From contig JBFILX010000148.1 in the NCBI GenBank assembly GCA_041612035.1, positions 1 to 5,885 on the forward strand: 5,885 bases of DNA, read 5' to 3'. The DNA comes from SZUA-320 sp041612035. GTDB taxonomy: Bacteria; Gemmatimonadota; Gemmatimonadetes; Gemmatimonadales; GWC2-71-9. The translations under genes were made by a program, and so were the position numbers. How positions within the stretch are numbered: position 1 is the first letter of the stretch; each line of letters opens with the position of its first letter. The notes beneath the pieces were generated by a model. It saw only the letters and a list, made by a program, of their open reading frames with translations, searched no databases and was not told the origin of the DNA. Shown piece by piece: positions 1 to 5,207 of this stretch.

Positions 1-183
1 GATCATGTTGAAGCCGAGGTGCCAGAACCCGCCGTGCAGGAACATGTAGGTGATCAGGGTCCAGGGCCGCTGCAGCGCCAGCGCCGGCACGAACGCCAGC
101 GCGGCCACCAGGGCCGGCATGGACAGGGTCACCAGGTACATGGCCCCGTTGGCCATCAGCAGGCGGAGCACCCAGGGGGTCAT
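1..183 (-). CDS. Rhomboid family intramembrane serine protease, N-terminal part (gene runs off the left edge)
   Basis: Only the first 61 residues are in the window. After a hydrophobic first membrane segment (about residues 14-37) the reading gives RPWTLITYMFLHGGFWHLGF followed by N59 and M60. This carries the rhomboid HxxxxHxxxN signature, with H50, H55 and N59 in the spacing of GlpG H145, H150 and N154, where H150 and N154 form the oxyanion side of the active site. Rhomboids cleave membrane-spanning substrates within the inner membrane. The catalytic GxSG serine and the histidine lie beyond the edge, so activity cannot be judged; an inactive pseudoprotease remains possible. The start codon overlaps the upstream cupin stop as ATGA, which fixes the start and implies translational coupling. 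The family call is firm; the substrate is unknown. Confidence 0.88.
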   Translation of the reverse strand, partial: MTPWVLRLLMANGAMYLVTLSMPALVAALAFVPALALQRPWTLITYMFLHGGFWHLGFNMI

Positions 184-605
184 GAGGCGGCCGGCCGGGT
201 GTAGGGAACGATGTGCTCCCACTCCGCGGGATCGGACCGGGCCACCACCGCCACCACCGGTTCGGTGGTGCTGAGGTTGAAGACCTCGTGCGGCACCCCC
301 GGCTCGATGAAGATGAAGTCGCCCGCCTCGTTCTCCACCACCTGCTCGAGCCCGGGGCCGAACTCGTGGCGCACCCGGCCCGACAGGATGTAGAGCATCA
401 CCTCGAAGCCCTCGTGGATGTGGGCCCCCGCGATGCCGCCCGGCGGGATGGTGGCCACGTTCATGGAGAGGTGCCGGGCGCCCACGTTGGCGCCCGCCAT
501 CCCCGCCCGGTACTGGATCCCGTTCCAGGTGCGGGTGGCGCCCCCTCCCCGGATCACCTTGATGCCGCCGAGATCCTCGGCGGGGGTCACTGCGTCGTCG
601 GTCAT
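180..605 (-). CDS. Small single-domain cupin protein
   Basis: This is a 141-residue protein, the usual size for a lone cupin_2 domain. Cupin motif 1 is seen at about residues 56-76: glycines, then H62, H64 and E68, ending at G76. Motif 2 is seen at 95-110: GDFIFIEPGVPHEVFN with H106. These three His and one Glu are the normal metal ligands of the cupin barrel, so a metal-binding beta-barrel is expected. No signal peptide or membrane segment is seen, so it is probably cytosolic. Such proteins range from dioxygenases and isomerases to simple small-ligand sensors, and nothing here chooses between them. The gene lies 60 bp after the PLP decarboxylase on the same strand and overlaps the rhomboid gene by 4 bases, suggesting one transcript. 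No clear Shine-Dalgarno sequence precedes the ATG; a GTG at codon 6 is an alternative start. Confidence 0.85.
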   Translation of the reverse strand: MTDDAVTPAEDLGGIKVIRGGGATRTWNGIQYRAGMAGANVGARHLSMNVATIPPGGIAGAHIHEGFEVMLYILSGRVRHEFGPGLEQVVENEAGDFIFIEPGVPHEVFNLSTTEPVVAVVARSDPAEWEHIVPYTRPAAS

Positions 606-665
606 GGCCGCAAGCCGGTGCGAGTCACGGGATGAGGGTAGCGGCGGCGTCTGCGCCGGGCAACT

Positions 666-2162
666 TCAGCGGCCCAGCCGCGCGACACCCGTCTCCAGCA
701 CCTCGAGCAGGGTGCGGAGGGTGTCGAGGTGGGTGCGGAAGACCACCACCGCGAGCCGGAGGGTGAACCGGCCGTCCAGCCGGGTGGAGGAGATGAACAC
801 CCGCCCGTCGCGGCGGACCGCCTCCTGCAGGTCCGCGTTGTAGCGGTCCACCGCGGCCAGCGCCTCCGCCGACCCGTCGCCCCGGTAGCGCTCGGGGACG
901 TAGCGGTACACGGTGACCGACAGCTCGGGCTCGGGACCGACCCAGAAGCCCAGCTTCGCCACCTCGCGCCGGAACCACCGGGCCAGCAGCACCTTCTCCT
1001 CCAGGGCGGCCCGGAACGGCGCCAGCCCGTGCACCATGAGCGGCAGCCAGAGCCGGAGCGCCCGGAAGTGCCGGGTGAGCTCGGGCGAGAGTTCCGCCGG
1101 GGAGAGTTCGTCCCGGGCCACCGCCGCGTCCTGCAGGTAGCTGGCCTCGAAGTGGTGCGTGGTGCGCAGCTGCTCGCCGTCGCGCACCAGCACGATCCCG
1201 GACCCGTAGGGCAGGAACAGGGTCTTGTGGGGGTCGAGCACGATCGAGTCGGAGCGCTCCATCCCCCGGAGCAGCCGGGCCCCCTCGGGGGTCAGCACGA
1301 AGAACGCGCCGTAGGCCCCGTCCACGTGGTACCAGGCCCGGTGCGAGCGGGCCACCTCCCCGATCGCCTCCAGCGGGTCCACCGCCCCCGCGTCGGTCGA
1401 GCCCGCGGACGCCACCACGACCCAGGGGTAGAGCCCGGCGTCCCGGTCCTCGGTCATCTGCCGGTCGAGCGCCTCGGGCCGCATCCGGTAGCGCTCGTCG
1501 AGGGGGATGGTCCGCACCACGCACTCGCCCAGCCCCAGGATCCGGAGCGACTTGGCGACGCAGTGGTGGGTCTGGGTGCTGAGGTAGACCACCGCCCGCG
1601 CGTAGCGGGCCCCGGTGAGCCGGTGGGCGTCGCGCGCCGTCGCCAGCGCGATCAGGTTGGCGAGGCTCCCGCCCGAGACGTGGGTGCCGGCGGCCTCCGC
1701 CGGGTAGCCCACCAGGTCCGCGGCCCACCGGAGCAGCAGGTTCTCCAGCCGCACCGCGCCGGGCCCGCCGTAGAAGACCCCGGAATACCGGTTGGTGACG
1801 TCGGCCAGGTAGTCGCCCAGCGCCGAGGCGTAGATCCCGCCCCCCGGGATGTAGGCCAGGTGGCCCGGGGAGGCGGGGTTGAGCCCCGGTCCGTCCACGT
1901 GCTCCCGCAGGAGCTCGAGCGCCGCGGCGATCCCCTGGGGCTCCTCGGTGACGGCCGACCGGTGGATCCCGGCCCCCAGGTCGTCGGTGACGTGGTAGGC
2001 CGGCAGCCGCGGGAGGTCCTCCAGGAACCGCTCGGCGTAGGCCAGCACGGGGTCGCGCAGGGCGGCCCGCCCGGCGGCGTCGGGCTCCAGCCGCCGGGCG
2101 TCGGCCTCCAGGGCCAGGATGCGGTCGGTGAGGGGGTCGGTGGGGTCGGGGGGGTCGGCCAT
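666..2162 (-). CDS. Group II PLP-dependent amino-acid decarboxylase (aromatic-L-amino-acid/glutamate decarboxylase superfamily)
   Basis: This 498-residue protein has the length and motif order of the fold-type I DDC/GAD decarboxylases. Visible landmarks are SGGSLAN at 163-169 (phosphate-binding region), STQTHH at 195-200 with H199 in the place of the His that stacks on the PLP ring, YHVDGAYG at 278-285 with D281 for the pyridine nitrogen, and DPHKTLFLPYG at 310-320 with K313 as the Schiff-base lysine. The expected reaction is cytosolic decarboxylation of an L-amino acid to an amine. The substrate (aromatic amino acid, glutamate, 2,4-diaminobutyrate or other) cannot be read from these motifs. 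Bacterial members are often annotated only as pyridoxal-dependent decarboxylase. The ATG at 2162 is preceded by GGAG with a 5-base spacer. The T-tail of a strong terminator ends just before that site, so expression may depend on readthrough or attenuation. The cupin and rhomboid genes follow on the same strand. Confidence 0.9.
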   Translation of the reverse strand: MADPPDPTDPLTDRILALEADARRLEPDAAGRAALRDPVLAYAERFLEDLPRLPAYHVTDDLGAGIHRSAVTEEPQGIAAALELLREHVDGPGLNPASPGHLAYIPGGGIYASALGDYLADVTNRYSGVFYGGPGAVRLENLLLRWAADLVGYPAEAAGTHVSGGSLANLIALATARDAHRLTGARYARAVVYLSTQTHHCVAKSLRILGLGECVVRTIPLDERYRMRPEALDRQMTEDRDAGLYPWVVVASAGSTDAGAVDPLEAIGEVARSHRAWYHVDGAYGAFFVLTPEGARLLRGMERSDSIVLDPHKTLFLPYGSGIVLVRDGEQLRTTHHFEASYLQDAAVARDELSPAELSPELTRHFRALRLWLPLMVHGLAPFRAALEEKVLLARWFRREVAKLGFWVGPEPELSVTVYRYVPERYRGDGSAEALAAVDRYNADLQEAVRRDGRVFISSTRLDGRFTLRLAVVVFRTHLDTLRTLLEVLETGVARLGR

Positions 2163-2173
2163 GCGGTCTCCGG

Positions 2174-2207
2174 AAAACGAAACGGGCCCGGCGCGGAGCC
2201 GGGCCCG
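2174..2207 (-). terminator. Rho-independent terminator after the lipoprotein gene, abutting the decarboxylase RBS
   Basis: Positions 2183-2192 and 2198-2207 form a perfect 10-bp all-G/C stem around a 5-base loop. On the minus strand the stem is followed by TTTCGTTTT (2182-2174), a fair U-tract. It lies about 30 bases after the lipoprotein stop and fits an intrinsic terminator for that gene. The tail is followed at once by CC and the GGAG of the decarboxylase at 2171-2168. It could therefore also act as an attenuator for the downstream genes. On the plus strand no T-run follows the stem, so it is one-directional. Confidence 0.78.
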
Positions 2208-2209
2208 GT

Positions 2210-2233
2210 GGACCGTCGGCGCGCCGGCGGTCC
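2210..2233 (-). other. Second hairpin in the lipoprotein 3' untranslated region
   Basis: GGACCG at 2210-2215 is complementary to CGGTCC at 2228-2233. Inside this 6-bp stem one mismatch is followed by three more G:C pairs and a CGCG loop. It begins 5 bases after the lipoprotein stop codon and stands 2 bases before the terminator stem. There is no T-run of its own, so it is not a terminator by itself. Its inner sequence 2220-2227 is also perfectly complementary to 2188-2195 in the terminator hairpin, which allows an alternative, mutually exclusive fold. In such GC-rich DNA this may be chance. Confidence 0.5.
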
Positions 2234-2238
2234 GAAAC

Positions 2239-2844
2239 CTACCTGACCGGCACCATCAGGTGGACGTAGGGGGTCCCCTTCCACATCACGTAGGGCCCGC
2301 CGTTGGCCGGATCGGTCGAATAGGCGTCGAAGGCCTTCGGGTTGGAGGAGATGAGCATGAGATGCGGCCCCTCCTGCACCCACTGGTTGTCCGCGGTGGC
2401 GGCGGTGGCGTACGGGTCGATGTTGCTGGCCCCGCGGTCGCCCATCAGCATGTAGCCGAGCCCGACGCCCTCGAACCGGGGGACGGGCTTCTTGTTGGCC
2501 CACGCGTCGGCCCACCCCTGCCAGGCCCGGTCGAGGCACATCGGGTTCTCGCCCTCCTGCGCGATCTCCCCCTGCGGAGTGGAGGGCATGCACACCCAGC
2601 CGTTGGTGCCGGCCCGCAGCTCCGTCATCTGGCCGTCCGCACCGGGCCAGTCCATGATGGTCGCGGCGGCGGTCAGCTCGGCGGGCCCGGCGGCCATGGC
2701 CTGGTTCATCTTGGCCTGCATCGGGTCCACCGTGGTCGTATCGCGCGACATGTCCGTCCCGGCGTCCCCTCCCCCGCCGTCGCCGGGAGGGCATCCGGTC
2801 ACGAGCAGCGTGGCCACGAGCAGGAACGAGGCGTTACGGATCAT
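2239..2844 (-). CDS. Exported lipoprotein of unknown function
   Basis: This 201-residue protein starts MIRNASFLLVATLLVTGC, a short positive N-terminus, a hydrophobic stretch and a lipobox (VTGC), so C18 should be lipidated after signal peptidase II cleavage. A Gly/Asp-rich linker (19-40) leads to a compact soluble domain from about residue 40 to the end. The domain has conserved-looking blocks: ATIMDWPG (61-68), RAGTNGWVCMP (77-87), MCLDRAWQGW (102-111), MGDRGASNIDPYA (134-146), GPHLML (159-164) and YVMWKGTPYVHLMVPVR at the C-terminus. C85 and C103 could form a disulfide. I recall similar uncharacterised proteins in soil bacteria but can name no function, and I see no catalytic motif. The start is fixed by AGGAGGA four bases upstream; the same frame is open further upstream, but those extensions lack the RBS and would bury the signal peptide. 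The gene is divergent from the sigma operon. Confidence 0.85.
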   Translation of the reverse strand: MIRNASFLLVATLLVTGCPPGDGGGGDAGTDMSRDTTTVDPMQAKMNQAMAAGPAELTAAATIMDWPGADGQMTELRAGTNGWVCMPSTPQGEIAQEGENPMCLDRAWQGWADAWANKKPVPRFEGVGLGYMLMGDRGASNIDPYATAATADNQWVQEGPHLMLISSNPKAFDAYSTDPANGGPYVMWKGTPYVHLMVPVR

Positions 2845-2848
2845 GGGG

Positions 2849-2855
2849 TCCTCCT
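2849..2855 (-). promoter_or_regulatory. Strong Shine-Dalgarno site of the lipoprotein gene
   Basis: On the minus strand AGGAGGA is followed by CCCC and the ATG at 2844. This near-consensus site decides the start among several in-frame candidates, and the lipoprotein signal peptide begins exactly there. Confidence 0.85.
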
Positions 2856-2873
2856 GTATGGGAGTGCTGGTCA

Positions 2874-2902
2874 AAGATATCGGTTTTGGGGCCGGCCGCG
2901 AA
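2874..2902 (-). promoter_or_regulatory. Possible promoter of the lipoprotein gene
   Basis: Reading leftward, TTCGCG (2902-2897) and TATCTT (2879-2874) are 17 bases apart, with the latter 30 bases before the start codon. They match the sigma-70 -35 and -10 consensus at only 3 of 6 and 4 of 6 positions. The region is the most AT-rich patch of the intergenic space, which is the main reason to consider it. This is a guess. Confidence 0.25.
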
Positions 2903-2937
2903 CGGGCCCCCCGGAACCCCCCGTCCGGCCGGGCCCC

Positions 2938-2971
2938 GGGGGGCCTCCGGGGCGGGGCCGGGCGGGCAGGG
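2938..2971 (+). other. Cluster of six G-runs (G-quadruplex-capable) in the divergent promoter region
   Basis: G-runs lie at 2938-2943, 2949-2952, 2954-2957, 2960-2962, 2964-2966 and 2969-2971, separated by gaps of only 5, 1, 2, 1 and 2 bases. This satisfies the usual intramolecular G-quadruplex pattern several times over. It is on the non-template strand of the sigma operon, 57-90 bases upstream of its start codon. C-runs at 2907-2912 and 2917-2922 give the opposite strand a partly similar character. Whether it folds or regulates anything is not shown by the sequence. Confidence 0.45.
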
Positions 2972-3027
2972 TGCGACGGTCGGGCCGGTCCCGGCATCTT
3001 AGAGGCGTGACCACACGAGCGGCGGCC

Positions 3028-3564
3028 ATGGACGGATACCGGCTGGCCAAGGAGGAGACCCTGGTGCCGCTGGCGCGGCGGGGCGACCCCTCGGCCCAGG
3101 AGGCCATCTACCGGGCGTTCGAGGCCCAGGTCTACGGCCTCGCCCGCCGGATCTGCCGGACCCGGGAAGACGCGGAGGACGTCCTGCAGGAGACCTTCCT
3201 GGAGGTGTTCCGGAGCCTGCACCGGTTCCGGGGGGAGGGGAGCCTGTGGGGCTGGATCCGGACCATCGCGGCCAGCAAGGCGCTGATGCGGCTCCGGCGG
3301 AACAAGTACCGCGACACCGACGAGTTGCACGAGCACTTCGCCGACGCCCCCCGGGACCAGACCGCGCTCCGCATGGACCTCGAGGCCGCGCTGGAGCGGC
3401 TCCCCCAGACCAGCCGCGCGGTGGTCTGGCTGCACGACGTGGAGGGATACACCCACGACGAGATCGGACGGATGATGGATCGCACGGCAAGCTTCTCCAA
3501 GTCCCAGCTGGCGCGGGCCCACGCCCGGCTGCGCCGCTGGCTGGGCGAGGAGGTGACGGCATGA
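3028..3564 (+). CDS. ECF-type RNA polymerase sigma factor
   Basis: This 178-residue protein has the two domains of an extracytoplasmic-function sigma-70 factor. Region 2 is at about 27-96, with the core-binding stretch DAEDVLQETFLEVFRSL at 48-64 and the -10-reading segment WGWIRTIAASKALMRLRR at 74-91. Region 4 is at about 120-172, with LERLPQTSRAVVWLHDVEGY and then an HTH ending SFSKSQLARAHARLRRWL at 155-172. There is no region 1 or 3, as usual for ECF factors. It should direct RNA polymerase to a stress regulon when released from the anti-sigma factor encoded next, with which it overlaps by ATGA. The start is uncertain: the ATG at 3028 fits the family length but has only a weak purine-rich stretch upstream. 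An in-frame GTG at 3007 would add 7 residues and also lacks a well-placed Shine-Dalgarno site. Confidence 0.92.
   Translation: MDGYRLAKEETLVPLARRGDPSAQEAIYRAFEAQVYGLARRICRTREDAEDVLQETFLEVFRSLHRFRGEGSLWGWIRTIAASKALMRLRRNKYRDTDELHEHFADAPRDQTALRMDLEAALERLPQTSRAVVWLHDVEGYTHDEIGRMMDRTASFSKSQLARAHARLRRWLGEEVTA
3547..3554 (+). promoter_or_regulatory. Strong Shine-Dalgarno site of the anti-sigma gene, inside the sigma gene
   Basis: GAGGAGGT lies 6 bases before the anti-sigma ATG at 3561 and encodes part of the sigma C-terminus. It is much stronger than anything before the sigma start, so the anti-sigma factor can be translated efficiently on its own as well as by coupling. Confidence 0.8.
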
Positions 3565-4178
3565 CCCACCTGACCCTGGAACAGCTCCTTGCACTGCGCG
3601 AGCCCGGCCTGGAGCCGGGCGACGCGGCGCACCGGGAGCACCTCGACGGCTGTTCCGCCTGCCGGGCGGAAGCCGACCGGCTGGACCAGCGGATCGCCCG
3701 GCTCCGGGCCCTCCCCACCCCGCGGCCCTCGCGCCGCGACGGGTTCGCCCGGGTGCGGGCGGCGTACCTGGCGGAGCGGCGGGGCCGGCTGGTGCGGCGG
3801 ACGGGATGGGCCGGGCTGGCCCTGGCCGCCTCGCTGGCGCTGGCCTTCGCGCTGGGCCCCCTCGCGGGACCGCCCGGCGAGGACGCCCTGGCCGGTGCGG
3901 AGCTGGAGGAGATGATCGACCGGTCCCAGAACCTGGAGGCCGCGCTCCGGGCCTACGACCCCGAGAGCCGGATCCTCGACGGCCGCACCGCCGGCATCGC
4001 GCTCCGGCTGGAGGACCAGCTCGGCGCGGTGGACCGCCAGCTCGAGATGCTGGGCGTGCTGGGCGCGGGCGACGACGAGTTCCGGATGGAGCGGCTGCGG
4101 CTGTGGCGCGAGCGGGTGGGCCTGCTCGACGCCCTGATGGACGTTCACCTGACCCGCGCGACCTACGCGGGTCTCTGA
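3561..4178 (+). CDS. Membrane-anchored zinc-finger (ZAS-type) anti-sigma factor
   Basis: This is a 205-residue protein in three parts. The cytosolic N-terminus carries HLDGCSAC at 27-34, the Hx3Cx2C core of the ZAS anti-sigma domain (H27, C31, C34), with H24 and H3 as possible further ligands. One membrane helix lies at about 82-103, after the basic stretch RRGRLVRR. The remaining roughly 100 residues are predicted outside the cytoplasm and are charged and probably helical, with no recognisable enzyme motif. It should hold the ECF sigma factor inactive at the membrane and release it on an envelope or redox signal; which one is not visible. Overlap with the sigma stop (ATGA) and a strong internal Shine-Dalgarno site indicate tightly coupled, stoichiometric synthesis. 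The PDZ protein gene follows after 15 bases. Confidence 0.88.
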   Translation: MTHLTLEQLLALREPGLEPGDAAHREHLDGCSACRAEADRLDQRIARLRALPTPRPSRRDGFARVRAAYLAERRGRLVRRTGWAGLALAASLALAFALGPLAGPPGEDALAGAELEEMIDRSQNLEAALRAYDPESRILDGRTAGIALRLEDQLGAVDRQLEMLGVLGAGDDEFRMERLRLWRERVGLLDALMDVHLTRATYAGL

Positions 4179-4193
4179 GAGGAGCACGAAGCG

Positions 4194-5105
4194 ATGCGTC
4201 TTGTCCTGATGACGTTGCTGGCCGCCGCGATCACCGCGCCGGCGGTCCCGGCCCTGGCCCAGGAGCGGGAGCGGGAACGCGAACTGGCGCCCCGGGTCCG
4301 GGTCTGGGTGGACGGGGACGAGGTGAGCGGGCGGGTCGCCCCCTTCATGCAGCGGCGCGCCCGGCTCGGCGTGGTGGTGAGCCTGGACGCGCGGGACACC
4401 GATGCCCGGGGCGCCTTCATCCAGTCGGTCACCCCCGGCGGGCCCGCCGACAAGGCCGGCATCCGGTCGGGGGACCTCATCACCCGGCTGAACGGCACCT
4501 CGCTCACCGGCGCCCCCGGCCGCACCGTGCAGGAAGGCGAGTCGCTGCCGGGAGTCCGTCTCATCGAACTGGCCGCCAAGCTCACCCCCAACGACACCGT
4601 CACGGTGGAGTACCTGCGGGGCGACGCCCGCCGCACCACGCGGCTGGTCACCGGCGACGAGCCGCTCCTCGCGATGGGCGACGGCGAGAACGTCTTCCGC
4701 TTCCGGATGGGCGACGAGGACCGGGTCTTCACCCTGCCCCGCCTCCGCATGGAGGGCCTGCCCGACCGCGAGCGCCTGGAGCTGCTGCGGGAGCCCGCCC
4801 TGGCCATGGCCTTCCCGGGCACCGCCCTGGGCGATCTCGAGGTGGCCCCCATGAACGCCGACCTGGGCTGGTACTTCGGCACCGGCGAGGGGGTGCTGGT
4901 GACGCGGGCCCCCACCGGCGGCAGCCTCGGGCTCAAGGCGGGCGACGTGGTCCTGTCGGTGGACGGGCGCAAGCCGTCGTCCCCGGGCAGCCTGCTCCGG
5001 ATCCTGCGGTCCTACGACCGGGGCGAGTCGTTCCGGCTGGAGATCATGCGGCAGAAGCAGCGCCAGACCATCACCGGCAAGCTGGAGAGCCGTGACTGGG
5101 AGTAA
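4194..5105 (+). CDS. Exported protein with two PDZ-like domains and no protease domain
   Basis: This is a 303-residue protein. Residues 1-22 are a classical signal peptide ending PALA before QE, so it is exported to the periplasm; a charged ERERERE stretch follows. The first PDZ-like domain spans about 57-150: LGVVV, then SVTPGGPADKAGIRSGDLITRLNG at 78-101, the carboxylate-loop and GD-hairpin pattern of bacterial PDZ domains. An acidic and arginine-rich linker (about 151-215) joins it to a second PDZ domain at about 222-296 with LGWYFG, APTGGSLGLKAGDVVLSVDG and a final beta segment. No HtrA-type HDS triad or S41 Ser/Lys site is present, so it is not a protease on its own. PDZ domains bind C-terminal peptides, for example of misfolded outer-membrane proteins. 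Its place directly after sigma and anti-sigma genes, within one operon ended by a terminator, suggests a periplasmic sensor or adaptor for the anti-sigma factor. GAGAGGAG 9 bases upstream supports the start. Confidence 0.87.
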   Translation: MRLVLMTLLAAAITAPAVPALAQERERERELAPRVRVWVDGDEVSGRVAPFMQRRARLGVVVSLDARDTDARGAFIQSVTPGGPADKAGIRSGDLITRLNGTSLTGAPGRTVQEGESLPGVRLIELAAKLTPNDTVTVEYLRGDARRTTRLVTGDEPLLAMGDGENVFRFRMGDEDRVFTLPRLRMEGLPDRERLELLREPALAMAFPGTALGDLEVAPMNADLGWYFGTGEGVLVTRAPTGGSLGLKAGDVVLSVDGRKPSSPGSLLRILRSYDRGESFRLEIMRQKQRQTITGKLESRDWE

Positions 5106-5127
5106 CCCCCCGCGGCGGCCCACAGGC

Positions 5128-5164
5128 CACGGGGCGGTCCTCCGGGACCGCCCCGTGTATTTTC
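5128..5164 (+). terminator. Strong Rho-independent terminator of the sigma/anti-sigma/PDZ operon
   Basis: Positions 5128-5140 and 5145-5157 form a perfect 13-bp stem closed by a TCCG loop. This gives C(UCCG)G in RNA, a member of the very stable UNCG tetraloop class. TATTTTC follows directly on the plus strand. It starts 22 bases after the PDZ stop codon and separates the operon from the DUF3187-like gene. A small extra GGCC-CACA-GGCC hairpin lies just before it at 5117-5128. No T-run occurs on the other side, so termination is rightward only. Confidence 0.92.
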
Positions 5165-5207
5165 AGCCCGTCCCCCACCCACCTCGACCTCCACCACCGG
5201 GCTCCGG

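Noticed and set aside
606..665. GGCG-CAGA-CGCC mini-hairpin between decarboxylase and cupin
   Set aside because: The stem is only 4 bp and no T-run follows, so it is not a credible terminator. The gap holds nothing else I can support.
729..2246. Long open frame on the plus strand opposite the PLP decarboxylase (about 505 codons)
   Set aside because: Its product is low-complexity (Gly, Pro, Arg, His, Val) with no domain, and it is antisense to a gene with clear catalytic motifs. Such frames are expected in very GC-rich DNA.
2913..2925. GGAACC followed by CGTC, resembling an ECF autoregulatory promoter
   Set aside because: Only a few bases separate the two elements; ECF promoters need about 15-17. 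No CGTC-like element was found at the right distance.
2845..3594. Upstream extension of the lipoprotein frame to an ATG at 3594
   Set aside because: It would run antisense through the sigma gene and bury the signal peptide, whereas the ATG at 2844 has AGGAGGA directly upstream.
4261..4284. Short repeat coding ERERERE after the PDZ protein signal peptide
   Set aside because: Three copies of a two-codon unit in a linker is ordinary low complexity, not a repeat element.
3132..5123. 663-codon open frame on the minus strand across sigma, anti-sigma and PDZ genes
   Set aside because: It is antisense to three well-supported genes and its composition is typical of a GC-driven shadow frame, with no recognisable domain.
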